The translations under genes were made by a program, and so were the position numbers. A stretch of 64,000 nucleotides of DNA. It comes from Streptomyces olivaceus (lineage in GTDB: Bacteria; Actinomycetota; Actinomycetes; Streptomycetales; Streptomycetaceae). The stretch spans positions 1 to 64,000 of the forward strand of contig NZ_JOFH01000008.1 in NCBI RefSeq assembly GCF_000721235.1. Reading direction: 5' to 3'. The notes below the pieces were generated by a model. It did no database searches. It was given only the letters and a program-made list of their open reading frames with translations, and had not been told where the DNA came from. Below are positions 53,507 to 61,854 of the stretch, in pieces; position 1 is the first letter of the stretch; the number at the start of each line of letters is the position of its first letter.

Positions 53507-53648
53507 GGTGATCCTCCAGTCGTACCGGACGCGTGCCGGTCACAGGATGTCCTGGCGGCGTCCGGGCCTCCGACCCGCCCCCGTGGATGCGCCGCCCCCG
53601 GCTCAGCGCACTCTGCGGCACAGCGCTGTGCTCACGTACGCTGGAGTC

Positions 53649-54053
53649 ATGTCGACCACGCAGGAGCGCACGGCGGAGCAGGACCTGCCGTACAACGTGT
53701 TCTCCCGGGTCTGCCCGTCACGGGTGACCCTGGAGCACGTGACGGGGCGCTGGGGCGCGCTGACGCTCGGCGCGCTGTACAAGGGCTCGTTCCGGTTCAA
53801 CGAGCTGCGGCGCCGCGTCGACGGCGTCAGCGAGAAGATGCTGGCCCAGACCCTGCACGCGCTGGAACGCGACGGCCTGGTGCACCGCGAGGCCCAGCCG
53901 ACCAACCCGCCGCGCGTGGACTACGAGCTGACGTCGCTGGGGCACGAGGTGGCCGGGCGGCTGATGGCGCTCATCCACTGCGTCGAGGGACGGATGGACG
54001 AGGTGGTGGCGTCGCGCGAGCGGTACGACGCGCAGCGCACGCCCACGGCCTGA
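53649..54053 (+). CDS. HxlR-family winged-helix regulator
   Basis: 134 residues from ATG 53649. HVTGRWGALTLGALYKGSFR, FNELRRRVDGVSEKMLAQTL and LVHREAQPTNPPRVDYELTS are HxlR/MarR-like signatures. An N-terminal cysteine (VFSRVCPSR), typical of redox- or aldehyde-sensing HxlR members, is present. The gene is divergent from the MBL-SDR pair across 142 bp and probably controls it. Confidence 0.9.
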   Translation: MSTTQERTAEQDLPYNVFSRVCPSRVTLEHVTGRWGALTLGALYKGSFRFNELRRRVDGVSEKMLAQTLHALERDGLVHREAQPTNPPRVDYELTSLGHEVAGRLMALIHCVEGRMDEVVASRERYDAQRTPTA

Positions 54054-54116
54054 CCCACGGCGGGCCTGCGGCAGGACTCTCCGCGTGCCTGCGGCCTGCC
54101 GCTCGGCGTGCCGTGC

Positions 54117-54977
54117 CTACGGCGTGACGTGCGGTGCCCGCTGGCACTTCGGGCAGAAGTAGCTGGAGCGGTTCATCCACGGCCTGCGGCGCATCGGCGT
54201 GGCGCAGCGGCGGCAGGGCAGGCCCTCGCGGCCGTACGCGTCGAGCGAGCGGTCGAAGTAGCCGGACTCGCCGTTCACGTTGACGTAGAGGCTGTCGAAG
54301 CTGGTGCCGCCCACGGCGAGGGCCGCGTTCATCACGTCCCGGACGTGGCCGAGGAGTTCGGTGGTGCGGGGGCGGGTGAGGCCGGCGGTGGGGCGTTCGT
54401 AGTGCAGGCGGGAACGCCACAGGGCCTCGTCGGCGTAGATGTTGCCGACGCCGCTGATCAGGGACTGGTCGAGCAGGGCCCGTTTGACCGTGGTGCGCTT
54501 GCGGCGCAGCGCCAGGTGGAAGGCGTCGGCGTCGAAGAGCGGGTCGAGGGGGTCCCGGGCGATGTGGCCGATGACGTCGGGCAGCCCGTCGGGGGTGGTG
54601 TCGTGGAGGGACAGGCCGCCGAAGGTGCGCTGGTCGACGAAGCGGAGTTCGGTGCCGAGGGAGTCGGCGAAGCGGACGCGGACGCGCAGGTGCTTCTCGG
54701 CCGGGGCCTCGTGCGGCTGGACCAGGAGCTGGCCGCTCATGCCGAGGTGGGCGAGGACGGCCTGGCCGGTGTCCTCAAGGGGCAGCCACAGGTACTTGCC
54801 GCGGCGGCTCGGCGTGCCGACCCGGTGGCCCTTGAGGCGGCCGGCGAAGTCGTCGCCGCCCGCGATGTGCCGGCGTACCGCCCGCGGGTGCAGCACCTCG
54901 GTGTCGGCGACGGTCCGGTGGGCGACCCAGCGCTCCAGGCCGCGCCGCACGACCTCGACCTCGGGCAACTCGGGCAT
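54117..54977 (-). CDS. mutM: Formamidopyrimidine-DNA glycosylase MutM (Fpg)
   Basis: 286 residues. N-terminal [14 protein letters not shown] (catalytic Pro2, Glu3), [11 protein letters not shown] (Lys), [30 protein letters not shown], and a C-terminal zinc finger [14 protein letters not shown]...FCPKC. It removes 8-oxoguanine and cleaves the abasic site. Downstream of rnc but separated by a strong terminator. Confidence 0.97.
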   Translation of the reverse strand: MPELPEVEVVRRGLERWVAHRTVADTEVLHPRAVRRHIAGGDDFAGRLKGHRVGTPSRRGKYLWLPLEDTGQAVLAHLGMSGQLLVQPHEAPAEKHLRVRVRFADSLGTELRFVDQRTFGGLSLHDTTPDGLPDVIGHIARDPLDPLFDADAFHLALRRKRTTVKRALLDQSLISGVGNIYADEALWRSRLHYERPTAGLTRPRTTELLGHVRDVMNAALAVGGTSFDSLYVNVNGESGYFDRSLDAYGREGLPCRRCATPMRRRPWMNRSSYFCPKCQRAPHVTP

Positions 54978-55015
54978 GGCATCCCCTCGGGTGGGCCGGT
55001 GGACGGGGCGACGAG

Positions 55016-55051
55016 CCGGACGCCCGCCCCGGTGGCGGGGCGGGCGTCCGG
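55016..55051 (-). terminator. Terminator downstream of rnc
   Basis: CCGGACGCCCGCCCC (55016-55030) and GGGGCGGGCGTCCGG (55037-55051) form a perfect 15-bp stem with a 6-nt loop between rnc and mutM. Confidence 0.88.
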
Positions 55052-55064
55052 GACGTGCGGTGGG

Positions 55065-55886
55065 TCAGGCGGAGACGGGCCCCTCGTCGGGTCCCGGGTC
55101 GGCGGCGTCCGCCGACTCCTTGGCGCGCTCGTCCGCCGCGGCCCGGATGGACCGCCACGCGGATTCCGCGGCCTGCTGCTCCGCCTCCTTCTTGCTGCGG
55201 CCGGTGCCGGTGCCGTACGAGACGCCTCCGACGCGGGCGGCAGCAGTGAAGGTCTTCTCGTGGTCCGGGCCGGTCTCCGTGACCAGGTACTCGGGAACGC
55301 CGAGCCCTTCGGTCGCGGTGAGTTCCTGGAGGCTGGTCTTCCAGTCCAGGCCGGCACCGAGGTTGGAGGACTTCTCGATCAGCGGGTCGAACAGGCGGTG
55401 CACCAGTTCGGAGGCCGCGTCGAGGCCCTGGTCGAGATAGACCGCGCCGATCACCGCTTCGAGGGTGTCGGCGAGGATGGACGCCTTGTCCCGGCCGCCC
55501 GTTCCCTCTTCACCGCGGCCGAGCCGGATGAAGGAGCCCAGTTCGAGCCCACGGCCCACCTGTGCCAGCGCACGCGAGTTGACCACCGCGGCCCGCAGCT
55601 TGGCCAGCTGGCCCTCGGGCAGGTCGGGGTGGATGCGGTACAGCGTGTCCGTGACGACGAGGCCGAGCACGGAGTCCCCGAGGAACTCCAGCCGCTCGTT
55701 CGTCGGCAGGCCGCCGTTCTCGTACGCATAGGAACGGTGGGTCAGCGCACGCACCAGAAGGGCGGACTCGAGCTGATAGCCGAGCCGCCCTTCCAGAAGC
55801 GTGTGGGACGAGGCCTGGTTGTTGTCCGCCTTCTTCTTGGCGGGTGGGTCCGCCTTGGCGTCATCCGCCTTCTTGGGGACTGACAC
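55065..55886 (-). CDS. rnc: Ribonuclease III
   Basis: 273 residues from GTG 55886 with GAGAGG upstream. The catalytic signature [20 protein letters not shown], the second acidic cluster [15 protein letters not shown] and a C-terminal dsRNA-binding domain ([20 protein letters not shown] ... [20 protein letters not shown]) are present. In Streptomyces RNase III (AbsB) influences antibiotic production globally. A Lys/Asp-rich N-tail and an acidic C-tail extend the core. Follows rpmF by 19 nt. Confidence 0.96.
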   Translation of the reverse strand: MSVPKKADDAKADPPAKKKADNNQASSHTLLEGRLGYQLESALLVRALTHRSYAYENGGLPTNERLEFLGDSVLGLVVTDTLYRIHPDLPEGQLAKLRAAVVNSRALAQVGRGLELGSFIRLGRGEEGTGGRDKASILADTLEAVIGAVYLDQGLDAASELVHRLFDPLIEKSSNLGAGLDWKTSLQELTATEGLGVPEYLVTETGPDHEKTFTAAARVGGVSYGTGTGRSKKEAEQQAAESAWRSIRAAADERAKESADAADPGPDEGPVSA

Positions 55887-55905
55887 AGTGCCTCTCACCA
55901 GCCGC

Positions 55906-56079
55906 TCAGACCTCGAGGACCTGGCGCTTGTTGTAAGTGCCGCAAGACGGGCACGCGATGTGCTGCTGCTTGGGCTCGTGGCAGCGCTCGCACGCAACCA
56001 GGGTGGGGACCGCAGCCTTCCACTGCGACCGGCGGTGGCGCGTGTTGCTGCGCGACATCTTCCGCTTCGGAACAGCCAC
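55906..56079 (-). CDS. rpmF: 50S ribosomal protein L32 (zinc-binding form)
   Basis: 57 residues from GTG 56079 with AGGAG upstream. [20 protein letters not shown] and the CERC...CPSCG zinc ribbon are typical. Sits between yceD and rnc as in many bacteria. Confidence 0.97.
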   Translation of the reverse strand: MAVPKRKMSRSNTRHRRSQWKAAVPTLVACERCHEPKQQHIACPSCGTYNKRQVLEV

Positions 56080-56081
56080 GG

Positions 56082-56735
56082 CTACTTCTCCTGCTTCTCG
56101 GCGGCGTCCGCGGATTCTGGCCCGTCGCCGCTCATCTCGTCCTTCTCGCCGTCTTCGAGTGAACCGGCGAGTCCCTGCAATGCCGCCCAACGGATGTCGA
56201 CGGCGTCGTGGTGGTGGTCCGGATCGTCCGCCAGGCGTGCCCCGCATACGGAGCACAGACCCGGGCAGTCTTCCCGGCACACCGGCTGCATCGGCAGTGC
56301 GAGCACCACCGCGTCGCGCAGCACGGATTCGAGGGCGATCAGTCCGTCCTCGACGAAGAGCCGGTCCTCGTCGTCCTCGGCGTCGTCGCCGGGCTCCGCC
56401 ACTGGGCGGCCCCGGTCGTCGGCGTCAGGGTACGAGAACAGCTCCTGGAAGTCCGCTTCGAGCTGCTGCTCCAGCGGCTCCAGACACCTTACGCACTCCC
56501 CTTCGGCCCCGGCACGGGCGGTGCCTGTGACGAGCACCCCTTCCATGACCGACTCGAGCCGGAGCTCGAGCTCCACCGGGGCGCCTTCCGGCACTCCGAT
56601 GACTCCCTGGAGACCGAGGTCCTTGGGAGCGTCGACCGTGCGGGTCAGGCGCTGGAGCGCACCGGGCCGCCGTCCCAGCTCGTGCGTGTCGAACACGAGG
56701 GGGTCGCGGTGGTCGAGGCGCGCGTTCAGAACCAT
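56082..56735 (-). CDS. yceD: YceD/DUF177 family protein (rRNA accumulation factor)
   Basis: 217 residues from ATG 56735 ([20 protein letters not shown]). The conserved region [20 protein letters not shown] contains the family CxRC motif; a second [13 protein letters not shown] motif could bind zinc. YceD proteins are needed for 23S rRNA accumulation in E. coli and plants. The C-tail is Asp/Glu-rich. It ends 2 nt before rpmF. Confidence 0.9.
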   Translation of the reverse strand: MVLNARLDHRDPLVFDTHELGRRPGALQRLTRTVDAPKDLGLQGVIGVPEGAPVELELRLESVMEGVLVTGTARAGAEGECVRCLEPLEQQLEADFQELFSYPDADDRGRPVAEPGDDAEDDEDRLFVEDGLIALESVLRDAVVLALPMQPVCREDCPGLCSVCGARLADDPDHHHDAVDIRWAALQGLAGSLEDGEKDEMSGDGPESADAAEKQEK

Positions 56736-56880
56736 TCCTGCTTTCGGTCTTCCGTGGCTTGGGGAAGCCGCCCCGCGGTGTTCCCGGGCAGCTGCGATCG
56801 CGGACGTATGCGCGACCGAAGAGCCAGGATACTGGACCATGCGCTCTCGGCCCAATCCGGGCCGGGGGACGCCCGGGACC

Positions 56881-58038
56881 TCAGAGGCCGCGGCCCTGTT
56901 CGTACGCCCGCAGCTGCTCGGCGCTGATCATGCCGGTGTCGAAGAGGCTGGTCTCGTCCAGCGCCTGCGGCTGGGCCTGCGCGGGCTGCTGGTGCTGGCC
57001 GTAGCCCTGCTGCCCGTCATAGGTCTGCTGCCCGTCGTAGCCCTGCTGGGCGTCGTAGCCCTGGTAGGCCGCGTACGGGTCGGCGGTCTGCTGCGGGTAA
57101 CCGTACGTGTCCGGTGCGCCGCCGTAGGCCTGCTGGTACGCGGCGTACGGGTCGGGCTGCTGCTGCGCGTAGCCGTACGCCGGCTCCTGCTGCGGCATGT
57201 CCGGCACGGCCTGCGCGGGCGCCTGCTGGGGCATTTCCGGTACGGCCTGCGCGGGCGCCTGGGCCGCGACGGGCCGCTGTTCGCCGTACTCGGTCCTGCG
57301 GGGCTGCCCGGCGGGGGCGTCCGAGAGCGCCGCGAGGTCGGCGAGGTAGTCGGCGTCGCTGGAGTGCTGGACGGTGCCGGAGTCCTCGGCGAGGGCGCCG
57401 AGGTCGTCGGTGGCGATCCGGCCGTGCAGCTTCTGGCGGCCCCGGCCGACCGCGTCCAGGGTCTTGGCGAGCACGGCCTCGAACGCGCCGAGCTTGCTGT
57501 CGACGTAGGTGTCGGCGTCGCGGCGCAGGATCTCGGGGTCGTGGCTGCGCTCGGGGGCGTCCTCGTCCTCGTAGCCGTTCTCGTCGAGGCCGGGACCGGT
57601 GCCCAGGAGCTTCTCGCGGCCCCGGCCGACGGAGCCGAGGGTCTTGGTGAGGACGACCTCGAAGTTGGCGAGCTTGGAGTCGACGTAGTCGTCGGCCTCG
57701 GCGCGGACCTCCTCGGCCTCCTGCCGGGCCTCGGTGAGGATGCGGTCGGCCTCGGCCTGGGAGCGCCGGGCGACCTCGGTGCCGGCGATCAGGGAGCCGC
57801 GCTCGGCGTGCGCGCTCTCGATGATCCGGTCCGCCTCCTGGCGGGCCTGCGCGACCATCTGGTCCCGGTCGCCGATCAGTTCCTGGGCCTGGGCGAGGGA
57901 GCCGGGCAGTTCGGCCCGCAACTCCTCCAGCAGCGAGAGCAGTTCGGCGCGGTTGACCACGCACGAGGCCGACATGGGCATGGCGCGGGCGCCGGAGACC
58001 ATCGCGGTGATCTCGTCGAGCTTGTTCTGCACGTCCAC
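56881..58038 (-). CDS. DivIVA/SepIVA-like coiled-coil cell-division protein
   Basis: 385 residues. After KLDEITAMVSGARAMPMSAS the protein is a long coiled coil (RQEADRIIESAHAERGSLIA, QAEADRILTEARQEAEEVRA). A 29-residue unit occurs twice (YVDSKLANFEVVLTKTLGSV and YVDSKLGAFEAVLAKTLDAV, each followed by GRGR-KL). The C-terminus is a Gln/Tyr/Pro-rich disordered region with YDGQQ/AYQ repeats ending in DETSLFDTGMISAEQLRAYE, likely a docking motif. It is related to SepIVA of mycobacteria, which acts in septation and polar growth; a Streptomyces role is inferred. Confidence 0.8.
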   Translation of the reverse strand: MDVQNKLDEITAMVSGARAMPMSASCVVNRAELLSLLEELRAELPGSLAQAQELIGDRDQMVAQARQEADRIIESAHAERGSLIAGTEVARRSQAEADRILTEARQEAEEVRAEADDYVDSKLANFEVVLTKTLGSVGRGREKLLGTGPGLDENGYEDEDAPERSHDPEILRRDADTYVDSKLGAFEAVLAKTLDAVGRGRQKLHGRIATDDLGALAEDSGTVQHSSDADYLADLAALSDAPAGQPRRTEYGEQRPVAAQAPAQAVPEMPQQAPAQAVPDMPQQEPAYGYAQQQPDPYAAYQQAYGGAPDTYGYPQQTADPYAAYQGYDAQQGYDGQQTYDGQQGYGQHQQPAQAQPQALDETSLFDTGMISAEQLRAYEQGRGL

Positions 58039-58159
58039 CGTGTGCTCGCCACTCTCTACAGCTGTGTTGGAGACGGACGGGACGACTGTACGACCCCGGG
58101 GTGTCCCGGGGACACCTGGTGACGGATCGCCGGTCTCCGACAGGCGGTACGACGGGCGG

Positions 58160-58669
58160 TCAGCGCTTGGCCAGGCGGTCCCTGAGGGCGTCGAGGACGA
58201 GCGGCGGCACCAGGTGGGCGACGTCTCCGCCCCAGGTGGCGACCTCCTTGACCAGGGAGGACGACAGGAAGCTGTAGGTGGGGTTGGTGGGGATGAAGAG
58301 GGTCTCCACGCCGGAGAGGCCGTTGTTCATCTGGGCCATCTGCAGCTCGTAGTCGAAGTCGCTGACCGCGCGCAGGCCCTTGACGATGGCCGGGATCTCG
58401 CGCTGCTTGCAGAAGTCGACGAGCAGGCCGTGGAAGGACTCCACCCGCACGTTGCCGTACTCGGCGGTGACCTGGTGGATCAGGTCGATGCGCTCCTCGA
58501 TCTCGAAGAGGCCCTTCTTGGACTGGTTGATCATCACGGCGACGTAGACCTCGTCGTAGAGGCTGGAGGCCCGGGCGATGATGTCCAGGTGCCCGTTGGT
58601 GATCGGGTCGAACGACCCGGGACAGACGGCACGGCGCACTTGCTTTCCCTCGCTCTCCGGTCCGGTCAT
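58160..58669 (-). CDS. coaD: Phosphopantetheine adenylyltransferase CoaD
   Basis: 169 residues. AVCPGSFDPITNGHLDIIAR (T/HxGH nucleotidyltransferase motif), IVKGLRAVSDFDYELQMAQM, and TYSFLSSSLVKEVATWGGDV (SSS-V-E motif) are diagnostic. It performs the penultimate step of CoA synthesis, which also supplies phosphopantetheine for the ACPs in this window. Coupled to rsmD by ATGA. Confidence 0.97.
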   Translation of the reverse strand: MTGPESEGKQVRRAVCPGSFDPITNGHLDIIARASSLYDEVYVAVMINQSKKGLFEIEERIDLIHQVTAEYGNVRVESFHGLLVDFCKQREIPAIVKGLRAVSDFDYELQMAQMNNGLSGVETLFIPTNPTYSFLSSSLVKEVATWGGDVAHLVPPLVLDALRDRLAKR

Positions 58670-59253
58670 CGTGCGTCATCGCACGTAGAGGCGGCGCGAC
58701 CGTACCAAAACGTTCCCTCGCCGTAGCGACGGGCCCGGATCGCCTCGAAGCCGTCGGGCCAGCCGAAATCACCGCCTCTGGTGCTGCGCTCCACGGTGAC
58801 GAGCGCTTCCCTCCCGAGCCACCCCTGGGTGCGGAGTGTGAGCAGGATCTCCCGAAGATCGTCGTCCGGGACGGCGTACGGCGGGTCCAGGAAGACGACG
58901 TCGTACGGTTCGGCCGGGGCGGGGGTGCGGACGACCTGTTCCGCCTTGCCCGCCCTGACCTCGGCGCCGGGCAGGGCGACGGCCCCGACGTTCTGCCGGA
59001 CCGTGCGGGCGGCACGGGCGTCGGCCTCGACGAGCAGGACGTGCCCCGCACCCCGGGAGAGCGCCTCCAGGCCGACGGCACCGGAACCGGCGTACAGGTC
59101 GAGGACCCGCTCGCCGTCCAGCGGGCCGCCGAGCAGGGACTGCCAGGTCGAGAACAGGCCCTCGCGCGCACGGTCGGAGGTGGGCCGGGTGCCGGTGCCC
59201 GGCGGGACGGCCAGGCGGCGTCCGCCGGCCCGGCCGGCGATCACGCGGGTCAT
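58666..59253 (-). CDS. rsmD: 16S rRNA (guanine966-N2)-methyltransferase RsmD
   Basis: 195 residues from ATG 59253 (MTRVIAGRAGGRRLAVP). GTRPTSDRAREGLFSTWQSL, VLDLYAGSGAVGLEALSRGA (SAM loop) and VVFLDPPYAVPDDDL (catalytic DPPY) are clear. Overlaps coaD by 4 nt, a common pairing. Confidence 0.96.
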   Translation of the reverse strand: MTRVIAGRAGGRRLAVPPGTGTRPTSDRAREGLFSTWQSLLGGPLDGERVLDLYAGSGAVGLEALSRGAGHVLLVEADARAARTVRQNVGAVALPGAEVRAGKAEQVVRTPAPAEPYDVVFLDPPYAVPDDDLREILLTLRTQGWLGREALVTVERSTRGGDFGWPDGFEAIRARRYGEGTFWYGRAASTCDDAR

Positions 59254-59293
59254 TTCTGGGTCCTTGTCGCTGTACTCGGCTGTGCGGAGTCGG

Positions 59294-59360
59294 CTGGTGC
59301 GGTGGTACGGAGCCACTGGTGCGGCGGTACGAATGCCTGGCGCGGCCGTCCGGAGTCGGT
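59294..59360. repeat. 22-bp degenerate tandem repeat upstream of rsmD
   Basis: CTGGTGCGGTGGTACG (59294) and CTGGTGCGGCGGTACG (59316), then a diverged third copy, fill the gap between recG and rsmD. Confidence 0.6.
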
Positions 59361-59398
59361 GGTGCCCGGCTTTGCGGACGGCGTCCGGTGCCAGTCTC

Positions 59399-61699
59399 TC
59401 AGCCCTTCTCCAGGTACTGCTCCCGCTCGTCGTCCAGCAGTGCGTCCAGGGCCGTGCGCAGGGCGGGCAGGCCGGTCAGCTCCGGGTCGGCGGCGACGAC
59501 GGCCGCCGCCTCCTGCCGGGCCTCCGCGATGATCTCCTCGTCCTCGATGACGGCGAGCACCCGCAGGGAGGTGCGGGCACCGGACTGGGCCTGGCCGAGG
59601 ACGTCGCCCTCACGGCGCTGTTCGAGGTCGATGCGGGAGAGCTCGAAGCCGTCGAGGGTGGCGGCGACCGCGTTCAGCCGCTGCCGGGCGGCGCTCGCCT
59701 CGGGCATCTCGGTGACCAGCAGGCACAGGCCGGGGGCGGAGCCGCGCCCGACCCGGCCGCGCAGCTGGTGGAGCTGCGAGACGCCGAAGCGGTCGGCGTC
59801 CATGATCACCATCGCGGTGGCGTTGGGGACGTTGACGCCGACCTCGATGACGGTCGTGGCGACCAGCACGTCGGTCTCCCCGGCGGCGAAGCGGCGCATC
59901 ACCGCGTCCTTGTCGTCGGGCTGCATACGGCCGTGCAGGACCTCCACCCCGAGCCCCCGCAGCGGTCCCCCGGCCAGCTGCTCGGCCACGTCGAGGACGG
60001 CGAGCGGGGGCCGCTTCTCGGCGTCGTCCGCGGGCGGCCTGCCCGGGGCGGGCTTCTTCCCCGGGTCGGGCTTCTCCGGGCCGGTCGTCTCCGGGCCGGT
60101 GTCCGCCGGGTCGGCCTTCTTCGGGGAGGTCTTCTTCGGGTCGTCCTCCTCGTCGCCGATGCGCGGGCAGACGACGTACGCCTGGTGGCCGCCCGACACC
60201 TCCTCGCGGACGCGTTCCCAGGCGCGGGAGAGGAAGTGGGGTTTGTCGGCGGCGGGGACGACATGGCTGGCGATCGGGGAGCGGCCGGCCGGGAGCTGGT
60301 CCAGGACGGAGGTCTCCAGGTCGCCGAAGACGGTCATGGCGACGGTGCGCGGAATGGGCGTGGCGGTCATGACGAGCAGGTGCGGGGGCTGCTTCCCCTT
60401 GCCGCGCAGGGCGTCGCGCTGCTCGACGCCGAAGCGGTGCTGTTCGTCGACGACGACCAGGCCGAGGTCGTGGAACTGCACCTTGTCCTCGATCAGCGCG
60501 TGCGTGCCGATGACGATGCCCGCCTCGCCGGTGGCGAGGTCGAGCAGGGCGTGCCGGCGGGCGGCGGCGCCCATGGAGCCGGTGAGCAGCGCCACCTTGG
60601 TGGCGTGCTCGGCGCCGCCCAGCATGCCGCCTTCGGCCAGCTCGCCCATCATCTCGACGACGGACCTGTGGTGCTGCTGGGCCAGCACCTCGGTGGGCGC
60701 CAGCATCACGGCCTGACCGCCGGAGTCGACGACCGCGAGCATGGCGCGCAGGGCGACCAGCGTCTTGCCACTGCCGACCTCGCCCTGGAGCAGCCGGTGC
60801 ATCGGGTGGTCGGTGGCGAGGTCGTCGAAGATCTCGCGGGAGACCTTCTGCTGGCCGTCGGTGAGGGTGAAGGGGAGGCGGTCGTCGAAGGCGGTGAGCA
60901 GGCCGTCCGGGCGGGCCCTCCTGGGGACGGCGGGGAGTTGGGTCTCGGCGTGGCGGCGGCGGGCGAGGGCGACCTGGAGGACGAAGGCCTCGTCCCACTT
61001 CAGCCGGGCGCGGGCGTCCTCGACGTCGGCCTTGGTGTGCGGGCGGTGGATCTTGAGGAGGGCCTCGGGAAGGGAGACCAGGCCCCGCCCCTCGCGCAGG
61101 GAGCCGGGCAGGGGGTCGACGGCCTCCTGGGCGCTGGGCAGCACCGTCTGGATCGCCTTGCCGATCTTCCAGGACTCCAGTTTGGCGGTGGCCGGGTAGA
61201 GGGGGATCAGGGTGCCCGCCCAGGATTCGACGCTCTCGGCCGCGTCGCCCTCGCCGTCGCTACTCTGCAGCAACTCGTACGCCGGGTGGGCGAGTTGCAG
61301 TCGGCGGTTGAAGACGGAGACCTTGCCGGCGAACATCGCGCGGGTGCCCGGCAGGAGTTCCTTGTGGGGCTTGTGCACGCCGTTGCCGAAGAAGACCAGT
61401 TGGAGGCGGCCGCTGCCGTCCGTGATGGTCACCTCCAGGCGCTGTCCCTTGCCGCGCGGCGCCTTGGACGAGGCGAAGCTGTGCAGGCGGGCGTCGGCGA
61501 CCTGGGCGACCACCGTGACGTGCTCGTCCATGGGGAGGTCGGCGAGGTGGGTGAGCTGGCCGCGCTCCTCGTATCTGCGGGGATAGTGGTGGAGGAGGTC
61601 GCCGACGGTGTGCAGGCCGAGGTGCTCGGCCATCACCTTCGCGGTGGCGGGGCCGAGCACCTTCTTCAGGGGTTCTCGCAGTGCGGGCACGAGATCCAT
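59399..61699 (-). CDS. recG: ATP-dependent DNA helicase RecG
   Basis: 766 residues from ATG 61699. The OB-fold wedge domain (THLADLPMDEHVTVVAQVAD) precedes SF2 motifs: LLQGEVGSGKTLVALRAMLA (I), VVVDEQHRFGVEQRDAL (II), LVMTATPIPRTVAMTVFGDL (III), VATTVIEVGVNVPNATAMVI (V), QLRGRVGRGS (VI). It remodels stalled replication forks and Holliday junctions. Between the two RecA domains is a roughly 45-residue Lys/Pro/Asp-rich insertion (DDPKKTSPKKADPADTG...) that looks disordered. Confidence 0.97.
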   Translation of the reverse strand: MDLVPALREPLKKVLGPATAKVMAEHLGLHTVGDLLHHYPRRYEERGQLTHLADLPMDEHVTVVAQVADARLHSFASSKAPRGKGQRLEVTITDGSGRLQLVFFGNGVHKPHKELLPGTRAMFAGKVSVFNRRLQLAHPAYELLQSSDGEGDAAESVESWAGTLIPLYPATAKLESWKIGKAIQTVLPSAQEAVDPLPGSLREGRGLVSLPEALLKIHRPHTKADVEDARARLKWDEAFVLQVALARRRHAETQLPAVPRRARPDGLLTAFDDRLPFTLTDGQQKVSREIFDDLATDHPMHRLLQGEVGSGKTLVALRAMLAVVDSGGQAVMLAPTEVLAQQHHRSVVEMMGELAEGGMLGGAEHATKVALLTGSMGAAARRHALLDLATGEAGIVIGTHALIEDKVQFHDLGLVVVDEQHRFGVEQRDALRGKGKQPPHLLVMTATPIPRTVAMTVFGDLETSVLDQLPAGRSPIASHVVPAADKPHFLSRAWERVREEVSGGHQAYVVCPRIGDEEDDPKKTSPKKADPADTGPETTGPEKPDPGKKPAPGRPPADDAEKRPPLAVLDVAEQLAGGPLRGLGVEVLHGRMQPDDKDAVMRRFAAGETDVLVATTVIEVGVNVPNATAMVIMDADRFGVSQLHQLRGRVGRGSAPGLCLLVTEMPEASAARQRLNAVAATLDGFELSRIDLEQRREGDVLGQAQSGARTSLRVLAVIEDEEIIAEARQEAAAVVAADPELTGLPALRTALDALLDDEREQYLEKG

Positions 61700-61854
61700 T
61701 CCACACCACGCCACTGACAACGTCGCCGGGAAGCGCCGTACCGGCCGTGCGGCACGGCCCCCGGCCCGGTCCGCCGCGGTGCCGGTGCCCGGCTCCTGCC
61801 CTGCCGGCGGCGGGGGCGGCGGGGGCGGATCCCGCGGGGGCGGTACCGCTCGCC

